From Serratia marcescens (GTDB taxonomy: Bacteria; Pseudomonadota; Gammaproteobacteria; Enterobacterales; Enterobacteriaceae), in NCBI GenBank assembly GCA_015548865.1, contig JADMXW010000012.1:1-49044 (forward strand): a stretch of DNA of 49,044 nt, read 5' to 3'. Shown here piece after piece: positions 1 through 8,316 of the stretch. The position numbers and the translations under genes are program-made. Position 1 is the first letter of the stretch, and each line of letters starts with the position of its first letter. The notes under the pieces are model-generated. The model saw only the letters and a program-made list of their open reading frames with translations, searched no databases and was not told the origin of the DNA.

Positions 1-80
1 GCCGAACTCAGAAGTGAAACGCCGTAGCGCCGATGGTAGTGTGGGGCTTCCCCATGTGAGAGTAGGGAACTGCCAGGCTT
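1..80 (+). rRNA. rrf: 5S ribosomal RNA, 3' part (partial)
   Basis: The first 80 bases match the last two thirds of enterobacterial 5S rRNA as I remember the E. coli sequence (about positions 41-120 of 120 nt), including the GCCGAACTCAGAAGTGAAAC block and the closing CTGCCAGG. The 5' part lies outside the window. It is the distal gene of an rrn operon read towards the ytf genes, and a strong terminator follows at once. No tRNA gene follows it, whereas E. coli rrnC at this place is followed by aspT and trpT. Confidence 0.95.
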
Positions 81-92
81 TAAACAAAGCGA

Positions 93-121
93 AGGGGCTG
101 TCCGAGAGGACAGCCCTTTTT
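93..121 (+). terminator. rrn operon intrinsic terminator
   Basis: A 9-bp perfect stem (GGGCTGTCC / GGACAGCCC) closes a GAGA tetraloop and runs straight into TTTTT. It lies 14 nt after the 5S 3' end, the classic layout of an rRNA operon terminator. Confidence 0.93.
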
Positions 122-430
122 GCTGTGCGTCATTTTTATTGTGAAATGCAGATATTCCCACACGTTTTATATGTATTAATTCGCCTCCTTTTCCGTGTTA
201 AACGGCTGAAAATGGCTGAATGAATTAGCTGTAATTATGTACAAACCTATCGTAATACCAGGTTGTGAGCTTGCTCATCCCGCCTTGCCAATATTTCAAC
301 TAAAACAGATAAGCCCCTGATGAAAACGTCAGGAGCGTGTCATGTCTCTGTACAACCTGCACGCATTGACGTGTGGTTAAAACCTGCAATCTAGCCAAGA
401 AGCTATCGGCTGCTCATAAAGGAGTAGATT
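122..430 (+). promoter_or_regulatory. Upstream region of the ytfQ operon, with CRP-like site
   Basis: This 309-base stretch holds no convincing gene and no tRNA. The best regulatory candidate is TGTGA-N6-TCATC at 264-279, similar to the CRP consensus TGTGA-N6-TCACA with two mismatches in the right arm. Such a site would fit a sugar transporter. A small hairpin (CCTGATG/CGTCAGG with one G-T pair, AAAA loop) lies at 316-333. A CACG-N6-CGTG dyad lies at 360-373. The ribosome binding site AAGGAG sits 7 nt before the ytfQ ATG. CRP control is inferred from the motif only. Confidence 0.4.
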
Positions 431-1387
431 ATGTACAGGCGTTTACTGGTCGCAATGGCTGTCGCTACAGCATTATGTGGCGCAACACAGGCGTCGGCGC
501 TCACCGTAGGATTTTCCCAGATCGGTTCTGAGTCGGGATGGCGCTCTGCTGAAACTAAAGTCTCTAAACAGGAAGCGGAAAAACGAGGTATCACCTTAAA
601 GATAGCGGATGCGCAACAGAAACAGGAAAACCAGATCAAAGCCGTAAGATCGTTTATCGCACAAGGTGTTGATGCGATATTTATTGCTCCTGTAGTCGCA
701 ACAGGATGGACGCCGGTTCTCCAGGAAGCCAAGGAAGCAAAAATCCCAGTATTCTTATTGGACCGAATGATCGATGTGAACGATCCTTCTCTGTATACCG
801 CCGCTGTTGCCTCCGACAGCGTCTACGAAGGCAAAGTTGCCGCTGAATGGCTGTTGAAGGACGTCGCGGGTAAACCCTGTAACGTTGTTGAGCTGCAAGG
901 TACGGTGGGTTCAAGCGTTGCAATAAACCGCAAAAAGGGGTTTGTTGACGGAATCGCTTCTTCACCTAATGTGAAGATCATTCGCTCACAATCAGGCGAT
1001 TTTACCCGCAGTAAGGGTAAAGAGGTGATGGAAAGCTTTATTAAAGCTGAACAGAACGGCAAAAATATTTGTGCGGTTTACGCCCATAACGACGATATGG
1101 CGATCGGTGCAATTCAGGCGATTAAAGAGGCTGGATTAAAACCGGGTTCACAAATTAAAGTTGTTTCTATCGATGCTGTACCTGATATTTTTAAAGCAAT
1201 GATTGATGGTGAAGCAAATGCCACAGTAGAGCTGACGCCAAATATGGCTGGCCCGGCGTTTGATGCATTAATCGCATTGAAAAAAGAAGGAAAACAGCCT
1301 CAGAAATTTATTCAGACCGAATCCCGATTGTTATTACCAGATACAGCACAAGCGGAATATCAATCCAAAAAAGACCTCGGTTATTAA
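431..1387 (+). CDS. ytfQ: Galactofuranose ABC transporter, periplasmic binding protein YtfQ
   Basis: Periplasmic sugar-binding protein of 318 residues, very similar to E. coli YtfQ, which binds galactofuranose and delivers it to the YtfRT-YjfF permease. A signal peptide is visible: a basic start (MYRR), a hydrophobic stretch and an ASA cleavage site near residue 23, followed by LTVGFSQIGSESGWR, the start of the mature family fold (Peripla_BP_4, LacI-type). Family-typical blocks such as AQGVDAIFIAPVVATGW and NVVELQGTVGSSVAINRKKG are present. The ATG is preceded by AAGGAG at good spacing. It is the first gene of a four-gene operon and is separated from the ATPase gene by a 12-bp perfect hairpin that may favour extra binding protein. 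Substrate is inferred from family membership. Confidence 0.95.
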   Translation: MYRRLLVAMAVATALCGATQASALTVGFSQIGSESGWRSAETKVSKQEAEKRGITLKIADAQQKQENQIKAVRSFIAQGVDAIFIAPVVATGWTPVLQEAKEAKIPVFLLDRMIDVNDPSLYTAAVASDSVYEGKVAAEWLLKDVAGKPCNVVELQGTVGSSVAINRKKGFVDGIASSPNVKIIRSQSGDFTRSKGKEVMESFIKAEQNGKNICAVYAHNDDMAIGAIQAIKEAGLKPGSQIKVVSIDAVPDIFKAMIDGEANATVELTPNMAGPAFDALIALKKEGKQPQKFIQTESRLLLPDTAQAEYQSKKDLGY

Positions 1388-1393
1388 CCCTTA

Positions 1394-1422
1394 TAACGAT
1401 GGCGTGTAATACGCCATCGTTA
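1394..1422 (+). repeat. 12-bp perfect hairpin between ytfQ and ytfR
   Basis: TAACGATGGCGT and ACGCCATCGTTA form a 12-bp perfect stem around a 5-nt loop (GTAAT), starting 6 nt after the ytfQ stop. No immediate T-run follows, so it looks more like an mRNA 3'-end stabiliser or partial terminator than a full stop. Similar structures follow binding-protein genes in other ABC operons (for example malE) and raise the ratio of binding protein to membrane parts. That role is inferred here. Confidence 0.8.
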
Positions 1423-1506
1423 CCCAGTGTTTTACGACCAATAAATAAGGTTGTAACCAGTAGGTTTTTAACCAACACCCAAACGCAAGTGGCATAGGTG
1501 AGTCTG

Positions 1507-3033
1507 ATGGACACTGAATCGCTGTTGGATATTCAGGGAATGAGCGTCGAATTTCCTGGCATAAAAGCGTTGGATAGCGTTGATTTTACGTTGCGCAAAG
1601 GGGAGATTGTTGCCCTGTTAGGCGAAAACGGTGCGGGGAAATCAACGCTGATAAAAGCGCTGACGGGGGTTTATCATCGGTCAGCTGGGGCGATTTTTCT
1701 CGAAGGTAAAGCGATCGATCCTCTAAATACAGCGCATGCGCAATCATTAGGTATTGGTACCGTTTACCAAGAGGTCAATCTATTACCTAACTTGTCAGTC
1801 GCGGCCAATTTATTTTTGGGCCGGGAGCCCTTGCGCTTCGGTATGGTTGACCAGAAAGAAATGGCACGACTTGCCAGTGAAATTGTCGCCTATTACGGAT
1901 TACGGGTAGATGTTACTGATCCCTTGGGCAATTACTCGATTGCTATTCAGCAGATCATCGCTATCGCCCGAGCAGTCGATCTTTCTGCCAAAGTACTGAT
2001 CCTGGATGAACCCACTGCGAGTCTGGATGCGAATGAGGTCGACATGCTGTTCGGCATTCTGTCCCATTTGCGTGAGCATGGGGTGGGTATGATTTTTGTC
2101 ACTCACTTCCTCGATCAGGTTTACCGCCTGAGCGATCGCATCACCGTGTTGCGCAACGGAAAACTGGTGGGAAGCGAAATGACGGCGGCACTGCCGCGTA
2201 TTGAACTGGTACAGATGATGCTGGGCCATAGTTTCGATGAATCTCTGTTAAAGCGCTCTGCCCATGCCTCTGAAACCGGCGATCCGTTGGTGGAATTCCG
2301 CGGGTATGGTCGTCGTAACATGGTTGACCCCTTTGATTTGTCTGTTGCGCCGGGCGAAATCGTCGGGCTGGCCGGATTGCTTGGTTCCGGCCGTACAGAA
2401 ACCGCGCAGCTCATCTTTGGGATTAAAACACCTGACAGCGGCGAGGCGAAGGTGGGGGGGCAGCCTGTCTCGATTCGTACCCCACGTAAAGCTGGTAAGC
2501 TGGGTTTTGGCTACTGTCCAGAAGACCGCAAAACGGAGGGGATAGTTGGCTCGGCGACTGTGCGGGAAAACATTATTTTAGCGCTACAGGCTCAACGTGG
2601 GTGGTTACGTCCGCTGACGTTTAAAGAGCAAACCCGTATTGCAGAAACGTTCATTGAGCGGCTTGGGATCCGTACGCCAGGTCCTGAGCAGGAGATCCAG
2701 TACCTTTCCGGCGGTAATCAGCAAAAAGTGTTGCTTTCACGCTGGCTTGCGACTGAACCCCGCTTTCTTATCCTTGATGAGCCGACGCGAGGTATTGACG
2801 TCGGCGCCCATGCGGAAATTATTCGTCTGATAGAAAAACTGTGTGAGCGCGGTATGGCGCTTTTGGTCATCTCCTCCGAACTGGAAGAACTGACCGGTTA
2901 TGCCGACCGCATTATTGTCTTACGTGACAGAAAGCAGATTGCACATCTAGCACATCAGGAGATCTCTGTTGCCGCTGTGATGCAGGCCATCGCGTTACAA
3001 CCTGGAGGTGCGCATGACGAACAGCCATGTTAA
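1507..3033 (+). CDS. ytfR: Galactofuranose ABC transporter, ATP-binding protein YtfR
   Basis: Cytoplasmic ATPase subunit with two fused nucleotide-binding domains, the pattern of sugar importers of the RbsA/MglA/YtfR group. The first domain has Walker A GENGAGKST, a degenerate signature (YSIAIQQ) and Walker B VLILDEPTASLD. The second has a degenerate Walker A (GLLGSGRTET), a classic LSGGNQQKV signature and Walker B LILDEPTRGID. This split of good and degenerate motifs is usual for the family. About 508 residues from ATG 1507, which has AGGTGAG just upstream. An in-frame GTG at 1498 would add three residues and matches the E. coli length equally well, so the start is not settled. The end overlaps ytfT by 20 nt, pointing to coupled translation. 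Confidence 0.93.
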   Translation: MDTESLLDIQGMSVEFPGIKALDSVDFTLRKGEIVALLGENGAGKSTLIKALTGVYHRSAGAIFLEGKAIDPLNTAHAQSLGIGTVYQEVNLLPNLSVAANLFLGREPLRFGMVDQKEMARLASEIVAYYGLRVDVTDPLGNYSIAIQQIIAIARAVDLSAKVLILDEPTASLDANEVDMLFGILSHLREHGVGMIFVTHFLDQVYRLSDRITVLRNGKLVGSEMTAALPRIELVQMMLGHSFDESLLKRSAHASETGDPLVEFRGYGRRNMVDPFDLSVAPGEIVGLAGLLGSGRTETAQLIFGIKTPDSGEAKVGGQPVSIRTPRKAGKLGFGYCPEDRKTEGIVGSATVRENIILALQAQRGWLRPLTFKEQTRIAETFIERLGIRTPGPEQEIQYLSGGNQQKVLLSRWLATEPRFLILDEPTRGIDVGAHAEIIRLIEKLCERGMALLVISSELEELTGYADRIIVLRDRKQIAHLAHQEISVAAVMQAIALQPGGAHDEQPC

Positions 3034-4024
3034 ACCCGTGCGGCGAGTGCGCTTAGGTGTAAGCAAAGGAGTGCCGCAGATTGCGGCGCTGGTGGTTATC
3101 TTGTTGATCGACAGCCTGGTTGCACCTAATTTCTTCTCACTTCATGTGCAGGATGGCCGTCTTTTTGGCAGCCTGATCGATATCCTTAATCGCGGTGCCC
3201 CGGTTGCGCTGCTGGCATTGGGGATGACGCTGGTGATTGCTACCGGAGGTATTGACCTTTCGGTGGGTGCGGTGATGGCGATTGCCGGCGCCACGGCGGC
3301 GAGCCTTGCAGCACAGGGATACGCACTGCCGGTTATTTTACTGGCGGCTGTGCTCACTGGTGCGGTGTGTGGGCTGTGGAATGGATTTCTGGTCGCAGTG
3401 TTGCAGATTCAGCCTATTGTGGCGACCTTGATGCTGATGGTCGCGGGCCGAGGTGTTGCGCAACTGATTACCGAAGGACAGATTATTACGTTTGCACATC
3501 CCGCACTGGCACATTTGGGCAGCGGTTCGCTGCTCTACCTTCCGATGCCAGTGATTATCGCCTGCGCCATGTTGCTACTGCTTTGGTTGCTGACGCGCAA
3601 AACTGCGCTGGGCCTATTTATCGAAGCGGTGGGTATCAATGTACGCTCAGCCAGGAACGCAGGTGTCAGCACGCGCTTGGTATTAATATCCGCTTACGTT
3701 ATCTGCGGCATTTGTGCTGCGGTGGCGGGTGTCATCATCACGGCGGACATTCGTGGTGCGGATGCGAACAATGCCGGTTTGTGGCTTGAACTGGATGCGA
3801 TTCTGGCGGTGGTGATTGGTGGTGGATCTCTGCTAGGGGGACGATTCAATCTGCTGCTTTCGGTCATTGGGGCATTGATTATTCAAAGTATGAATACCGG
3901 TATTCTGCTGGCGGGGTACAAGCCCGAGTTGAACCTGGTGCTTAAGGCGTTGGTGGTGTTGGCGGTGCTGATTATGCAGTCCCCGCGCTTCTCGCTGCGC
4001 CGCTTGTTGCGGAGGCACGAATAA
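3014..4024 (+). CDS. ytfT: Galactofuranose ABC transporter, permease YtfT
   Basis: Inner-membrane permease of 336 residues in the BPD_transp_2 family, closely matching E. coli YtfT. Hydrophobic segments run along the whole length, with conserved blocks DGRLFGSLIDILNRGAPVALLALGMTLVIATGGIDLSVGAVMAIAG near the N-terminus and GADANNAGLWLELDAILAVVIGGGSLLGGRFNLLLSVIGALIIQ near the C-terminus. ATG 3014 was chosen because TGGAGG ends 5 nt before it. An in-frame GTG at 3008 lies inside that ribosome binding site. It pairs with YjfF to form a heterodimeric channel. The stop codon shares one base with the yjfF start (TAATG). Confidence 0.94.
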   Translation: MTNSHVKPVRRVRLGVSKGVPQIAALVVILLIDSLVAPNFFSLHVQDGRLFGSLIDILNRGAPVALLALGMTLVIATGGIDLSVGAVMAIAGATAASLAAQGYALPVILLAAVLTGAVCGLWNGFLVAVLQIQPIVATLMLMVAGRGVAQLITEGQIITFAHPALAHLGSGSLLYLPMPVIIACAMLLLLWLLTRKTALGLFIEAVGINVRSARNAGVSTRLVLISAYVICGICAAVAGVIITADIRGADANNAGLWLELDAILAVVIGGGSLLGGRFNLLLSVIGALIIQSMNTGILLAGYKPELNLVLKALVVLAVLIMQSPRFSLRRLLRRHE

Positions 4025-4986
4025 TGCTGAAACGAAATATTCCCCTGTTGATTACACTCGGCGTTTTTATTGTCGGCTATCTGTTTTGCCTGAGTCAGTT
4101 TCCTGGGTTTGCTTCCACGCGTGTGTTCTTCAACTTGCTGACAGATAATGCGTTTATTGGGATCGTGGCAGTCGGAATGACCTTTGTGATCCTTTCCGGT
4201 GGGATCGATCTCTCCGTCGGTTCAATGATCGCCTTTACTGGCGTGCTGTTAGCCAAGCTGATTGGCACCTATGGTATGCACCCAGCCTATGCGTTTGCGC
4301 TAGCGCTGGTCATGGGGGCGGCGTTCGGCGCACTGATGGGGTGGATCATCGATACCCTGAAGCTGCCGGCGTTTATCATCACGCTGGCGGGCATGTTTTT
4401 TGTACGCGGTATGAGCTTTATTGTCTCTCAAGAGTCGATCCCGATTGAGCATCCTGTGTATCAACAGCTTGCCGGATTAGCATGGCGAATGCCCGGAGGT
4501 GGACGCCTGACCTTTTTGGCGTTGATTATGCTGATGACGGTGATCGTTGGGATGGTATTGGCACACCGAACCTGTTTTGGTAACCGCGTCTACGCCATTG
4601 GTGGCAATATCACTTCAGCCGAGTTGATGGGGGTGCGAGTGAGAAAAACGACCATCCAGATTTACATGTTGTCCAGCACGCTAGCCGTGCTATCAGGGAT
4701 TGTGTTCTCGCTCTATACTTCGGCAGGTTACGCACTGGCTGCGAGCGGTGTGGAGCTGGATGCTATCGCCGCAGTGGTTATTGGTGGCACGCTCTTGACT
4801 GGCGGTGTGGGCACGGTGTTGGGCACGTTCTTTGGCGTGTTGATTCAAGGGCTGATTCAAACCTATATCACTTTTGATGGCACGCTCAGCTCTTGGTGGA
4901 CCAAGATTGTCATCGGCATCCTGTTGTTTGTCTTTATCGTGTTGCAAAAAGGACTTAGCGCATTTTGGGTCGCCAGACGCGCCTAA
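4024..4986 (+). CDS. yjfF: Galactofuranose ABC transporter, permease YjfF
   Basis: Second membrane subunit (320 residues) of the galactofuranose importer, homologous to YtfT. It repeats the family blocks VAVGMTFVILSGGIDLSVGSMIAFTG and GVELDAIAAVVIGGTLLTGGVGTVLGTFFG. About eight to ten hydrophobic segments are evident. It starts at ATG overlapping the ytfT stop by one base, so the two permeases are translationally coupled. It ends 14 bp before the convergent hdfR stop. I see no intrinsic terminator in that gap, so transcription may run into hdfR antisense. Confidence 0.94.
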   Translation: MLKRNIPLLITLGVFIVGYLFCLSQFPGFASTRVFFNLLTDNAFIGIVAVGMTFVILSGGIDLSVGSMIAFTGVLLAKLIGTYGMHPAYAFALALVMGAAFGALMGWIIDTLKLPAFIITLAGMFFVRGMSFIVSQESIPIEHPVYQQLAGLAWRMPGGGRLTFLALIMLMTVIVGMVLAHRTCFGNRVYAIGGNITSAELMGVRVRKTTIQIYMLSSTLAVLSGIVFSLYTSAGYALAASGVELDAIAAVVIGGTLLTGGVGTVLGTFFGVLIQGLIQTYITFDGTLSSWWTKIVIGILLFVFIVLQKGLSAFWVARRA

Positions 4987-5000
4987 CGGCGCTGCATGGC

Positions 5001-5825
5001 TTATAACATATCGGCAATAGGGGTTTTAAGCAGTTGACGGATCAACGCCTGCTGGTCGCTGTTTTGCAGCCAAACGGCATACAGCGGGCGAATGACTGGA
5101 GGCGTATTCTGTTGAACGTATAACAGTGGGTAGGCTTTTTCCCAATGGCGCGGAAGAAAGGCACAGCCACCCGTGGTCAATAATAGCTGACGTGTCAGGT
5201 GTGCTGACGTCGTGGTCAAGATGGGAAGTTGTTCGTTACTTAACAATCGCCCTTCATGTTGATGAAAATCCGCGCCCCATTCCAGTTTGATAAAAGGTCG
5301 TTCGGTCTGCTCCTCTTCTTGCGTCGCGAATAAGGCCAGGGAGAAATTTCCTAAAAGATGACTGGTTAACTCCTCCATCTTCGGCTGCTCGGTGGTAATG
5401 AGCAGGTCTAGCCGACGTTCGTGTAACTGCTGCACCAGAGAGTGGCGCTGTGCAATACGTGCCTCAAGCTGTAGCAGTGGGCGTTGCTGATAGAGTGTTT
5501 GCAGCCAAGGTGTCAGGTAGGCTTCCCACAGCGATGCTGTCGCGCCAATAGACAGCAATTGATGCTGCTGCGAGCGAGCGACCTCTTTTTTGGCCAGTTG
5601 CCAGGTACCCATCAAGCTCTCCGCATAAGGCAATAAGCGCTCGCCAGCGGGTGTCAGACGAATATTATTGCGGTGCCGGGTGAACAAATTTGCACCAAGT
5701 TGATTTTCTAATTGGCGAATACGAAAACTGACTGCTGATTGAGTCAGATAGAGTGATTCTGCGGCGCGCCCAAAATGCCGCGTCCTGCTGACTTCCAGGA
5801 AGGTTTTCAGTAATTCGGTATCCAC
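5001..5825 (-). CDS. hdfR: LysR-family regulator HdfR
   Basis: DNA-binding transcription regulator of 274 residues. E. coli HdfR represses the flagellar master operon flhDC and affects gltBD. The N-terminal LysR helix-turn-helix is nearly identical to E. coli ([39 protein letters not shown]), followed by a LysR substrate-binding domain. I chose GTG at 5825 because GGAG (5832-5835) lies 6 nt upstream and this gives the E. coli start MDTELL. The nearby ATG at 5831 directly touches the GGAG and is too close to be used. It is divergent from maoP, with which it shares a 120-bp control region, as in E. coli. Confidence 0.93.
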   Translation of the reverse strand: MDTELLKTFLEVSRTRHFGRAAESLYLTQSAVSFRIRQLENQLGANLFTRHRNNIRLTPAGERLLPYAESLMGTWQLAKKEVARSQQHQLLSIGATASLWEAYLTPWLQTLYQQRPLLQLEARIAQRHSLVQQLHERRLDLLITTEQPKMEELTSHLLGNFSLALFATQEEEQTERPFIKLEWGADFHQHEGRLLSNEQLPILTTTSAHLTRQLLLTTGGCAFLPRHWEKAYPLLYVQQNTPPVIRPLYAVWLQNSDQQALIRQLLKTPIADML

Positions 5826-5870
5826 GCTCATCTCCAAAAAAAATTTGTCGTGATGATTTAAATGTTTTGT

Positions 5871-5908
5871 TTTACAGAATGTCAAGCCTATCTAATACTC
5901 CGCGCCAT
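5871..5908 (+). promoter_or_regulatory. Putative maoP promoter and maoS-like site
   Basis: TTTACA (5871-5876) and TAATAC (5893-5898) with a 16-bp spacer form a plausible sigma-70 promoter for maoP. Overlapping the -10, the 17-mer CTAATACTCCGCGCCAT (5892-5908) sits where E. coli has maoS, the 17-bp cis site that with MaoP shapes the Ori macrodomain. I believe the E. coli site reads the same or nearly so, but that is from memory and not checked. Confidence 0.5.
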
Positions 5909-5945
5909 AAACAGCACGACCATAAAAGAATTAGGAGCGTGTAAG

Positions 5946-6284
5946 ATGGCGGAAAGCTTCTCTACAACGAATCGTTTTTTTGATAACAAATCTTATCCAC
6001 GAGGCTTCTCTCGGCACGGTGACTTCACGATTAAAGAAGCACAAATGCTGGAGCGTTATGGTTATGCGTTGAATGAACTTGACCTAGGTAAACGCCAACC
6101 GGTAACCGAGGAAGAGATTCAATTCGTCGCTATGTGCCGCGGTGAGCGTGATGCGTCCACCGATATGGAGAAGACCTGGGCTAAATATATTGCGCGCATT
6201 CGTCGCCCGAAGCGTTTCCATACGCTCTCTGGCGGTAAACCGCAGATGGATGCGGTGGAAGAATACACGGAGAGTGACGACTAA
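5946..6284 (+). CDS. maoP: Macrodomain Ori organisation protein MaoP
   Basis: Small cytoplasmic protein of 112 residues, the exact length of E. coli MaoP (formerly YifE), which works with the maoS site to organise the replication-origin macrodomain. Conserved blocks are [35 protein letters not shown] and [14 protein letters not shown], ending in an acidic tail (EYTESDD). The ATG at 5946 has TTAGGAG upstream and gives the family start MAESF. A longer frame open from 5862 has no support. It is divergent from hdfR and convergent with comM. Confidence 0.95.
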   Translation: MAESFSTTNRFFDNKSYPRGFSRHGDFTIKEAQMLERYGYALNELDLGKRQPVTEEEIQFVAMCRGERDASTDMEKTWAKYIARIRRPKRFHTLSGGKPQMDAVEEYTESDD

Positions 6285-6329
6285 GTTTTTCATTCGCGGG
6301 GCTAATGGCCCCGTTTTTATCCCTGTCCG

Positions 6330-7859
6330 TTATCCTAAATCGCGGTGTAAGCGGCGCAGCAATCTGTCCATGCAGCGATAGCTGATCGCTTCTGCCAAAT
6401 GCTCGCGCTGGATATCCGGCTGTTGGGCCAGATCGGCGATGGTCCTTGCCACCTTCAAAATGCGGTGCCAGGCACGCACAGACAACTCCAGCTTGGTCAT
6501 TAATGCCTCTAGCCAGGCGGCATCCTCTTCCTGCAAGTGACAGTGCGCATCCATCTCCCGTGGTGTCAGTAGTGCATTGATTTTTCCTGCTCGTACGAGT
6601 TGTCTTTGTCGTGCTGCCAGCACGCGTGCGCGTACGTCGGCACTGCATTCTCCTTTTTGTCCTTGTCGGTGTAGCGTACCGGGGGGAAGCAGAGGGACTT
6701 CAATCGATAAATCGAACCTGTCGAGAAACGGTCCGGAGAGTTTTCCCAGATAACGTAGGATCTGCTGCACTGGCAGGCGATTATGAATGCCTTGGTAGTG
6801 TCCGGAAGGGCTGGGATTCATGGCGGCGACAAGCTGAACACGGGCGGAATAGTTCACTTTGGCCCGCGTGCGGGAAATGACGATTTCACCTGACTCTAAC
6901 GGTTCTCGCAGGGCATCCAGAACGCGCCGCTCAAATTCGGGTAGTTCATCAAGAAACAGTATACCGTTGTGCGCCAATGAGATCTCTCCCGGTTTTGGCA
7001 GTGCGCCACCGCCCACCAGTGCTGTCATTGAGGCGCTGTGATGGGGAGCCCGAAAAGGACGCACATGCCAGACGCTCGGTGCAGTGTCCACGGCACTGAC
7101 CAAGCTATTGATGGCTGCTACTTCCAATGCTTCCTCGCTGCTTAATGGGGGAAGCAACCCAGTAAGGCGACTGGCCAGCATGGTTTTTCCTGTCCCGGGC
7201 GGCCCCATCAGCAGCAGGTTGTGGCCTCCGGCGGCGGTAACTTCAAGCGCTCGCTTTCCCTGTTCTTGTCCAATGATATCCTCCAGATCTGGGCCGCAAG
7301 CGGGGGCGGGGGCGAGAACGTCTGCTGATTGGCTACAGACCAAAGGCTCACCGCTTTGCAAAAAGGCGCATACGGCAAGTAGGTGCTCTGCCAGCAGCAC
7401 CTCACCTTGCCCGATAAGCGCCATTTCCTGCTGATGGGCCAGTGGCAAAATAAGCTGTCGACCGGCCTTGCCAGCAGCGACAGCGGCGGGGATAGCGCCA
7501 GTTACTGCGCGCAGCGCTCCGGATAAGCCCAACTCTCCCAGAAACTCATACCGGTCCAAGGCGTTGCCGCAAATCTGTTCTGAGGCCGCCAGAATGGATA
7601 ACGCGATGGGTAAATCGTAGCGGCCACCCTCCTTGGGTAAGTCTGCCGGTGCGAGATTGACGGTGATCCGCTTGGCGGGAAAGGTGAATCCGGCATTCAG
7701 CAGCGCACTACGTACGCGGTCTCGTGCTTCCTTGACCGTTGTTTCCGGCAGGCCAACCAGCGTCAATGCGGGTAGTCCGTTGCTGATATGTGCTTCGATA
7801 GTGACACACGGAGCCTGAATGCCAATCATTGCACGGGTATAGGTAACAGCCAGCGACAT
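6330..7859 (-). CDS. comM: ComM/YifB AAA+ ATPase (Mg-chelatase-like)
   Basis: 509-residue member of the YifB/ComM family. ComM of naturally competent bacteria is a hexameric helicase that promotes branch migration during integration of incoming DNA. The enterobacterial protein (YifB) is conserved but less studied. Domain order: an N-terminal Lon-protease-like ChlI domain (VGLPETTVKEARDRVRSALLNAGF), a Walker A GPPGTGKT near residue 220, Walker B GILFLDELPEF, an arginine-rich block (SRTRAKVNYSARVQLVAAMNP), and a C-terminal Mg-chelatase domain (ILKVARTIADL). Length matches E. coli (506). It is convergent with maoP and divergent from the ilv operon. Confidence 0.94.
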   Translation of the reverse strand: MSLAVTYTRAMIGIQAPCVTIEAHISNGLPALTLVGLPETTVKEARDRVRSALLNAGFTFPAKRITVNLAPADLPKEGGRYDLPIALSILAASEQICGNALDRYEFLGELGLSGALRAVTGAIPAAVAAGKAGRQLILPLAHQQEMALIGQGEVLLAEHLLAVCAFLQSGEPLVCSQSADVLAPAPACGPDLEDIIGQEQGKRALEVTAAGGHNLLLMGPPGTGKTMLASRLTGLLPPLSSEEALEVAAINSLVSAVDTAPSVWHVRPFRAPHHSASMTALVGGGALPKPGEISLAHNGILFLDELPEFERRVLDALREPLESGEIVISRTRAKVNYSARVQLVAAMNPSPSGHYQGIHNRLPVQQILRYLGKLSGPFLDRFDLSIEVPLLPPGTLHRQGQKGECSADVRARVLAARQRQLVRAGKINALLTPREMDAHCHLQEEDAAWLEALMTKLELSVRAWHRILKVARTIADLAQQPDIQREHLAEAISYRCMDRLLRRLHRDLG

Positions 7860-8129
7860 AACTTTCCCTCCTGTTAATACGGGCAGAGTGCGTGATCAGG
7901 CGTCCAAGGGGCAGCCTAAAAGTAAATTTGTTAGCAGTGGCTCGCACAGCGGTTATTGCTGTGCAGCGATATTCCATTGGCGATGGGTGTTGGCTTGCAG
8001 AGGTTATGTGTGCTGATGTGAAATTCATAAGAAAAAGCACAATATGAATAATTGTTTATATCTATATGATTTGTTTGAATTTAAATGGAGGTTTTTTATC
8101 GTTGCCTTTTGCGCCTCAGAAAAAAAACG
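7860..8129. other. comM-ilv intergenic region, upstream part
   Basis: No gene is seen here. It holds the comM ribosome binding site (GGAGGGAAAGTT read on the minus strand), a 7-bp inverted repeat GCACAGC-N7-GCTGTGC at 7944-7964, and an AT-rich stretch (about 8035-8100) upstream of the ilv promoter. That kind of AT-rich DNA is where IHF binds upstream of the E. coli ilv promoter, but I did not find a convincing IHF consensus. Confidence 0.5.
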
Positions 8130-8158
8130 TTGTCAGCCATGCTGAGTCTGTGATAACT
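8130..8158 (+). promoter_or_regulatory. Promoter of the ilvLGMEDA operon
   Basis: TTGTCA (8130-8135), a 17-bp spacer, then ATAACT (8153-8158). The stretch from the -10 into the leader (GATAACTCTGTAGGTATTCG) aligns well with the transcribed start of the E. coli ilv promoter as I remember it. Transcription should begin near 8165, giving a leader of about 270 nt that carries ilvL and the attenuator. Confidence 0.75.
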
Positions 8159-8200
8159 CTGTAGGTATTCGTTCGACAGTGATGACAGAACAAACCATTT

Positions 8201-8299
8201 ATGAAAGCGTTCTCCCTCGTGATTAGCCTAGTCATTATTAGCGTGGTGGTGATTATTAACCCACCGTGCGGGGCGTCGCTGAGACGGAGAATGGCTTAA
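8201..8299 (+). CDS. ilvL: ilv operon leader peptide IlvL
   Basis: A 32-residue leader peptide, the same length as E. coli IlvL, with the shared core VISLVIISVVVIINPPCGASL. It holds 8 valine, 6 isoleucine and 3 leucine residues. Ribosome stalling on these codons when charged tRNA is scarce prevents formation of the downstream terminator, so translation of ilvL senses branched-chain amino acid supply. The first five residues differ from E. coli (MKAFS instead of MTALL). The terminator follows 17 nt after the stop. Confidence 0.95.
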   Translation: MKAFSLVISLVIISVVVIINPPCGASLRRRMA

Positions 8300-8316
8300 A
8301 AATCAAGCCGTAATTC

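Noticed and set aside
14..223. 69-residue ORF across the 5S rRNA and terminator
   Set aside because: It translates 5S rRNA and a terminator hairpin; not a gene.
7944..7964. 7-bp inverted repeat GCACAGC/GCTGTGC between comM and ilvL as a terminator
   Set aside because: No T-run and far from either gene end; recorded only as part of the intergenic region.
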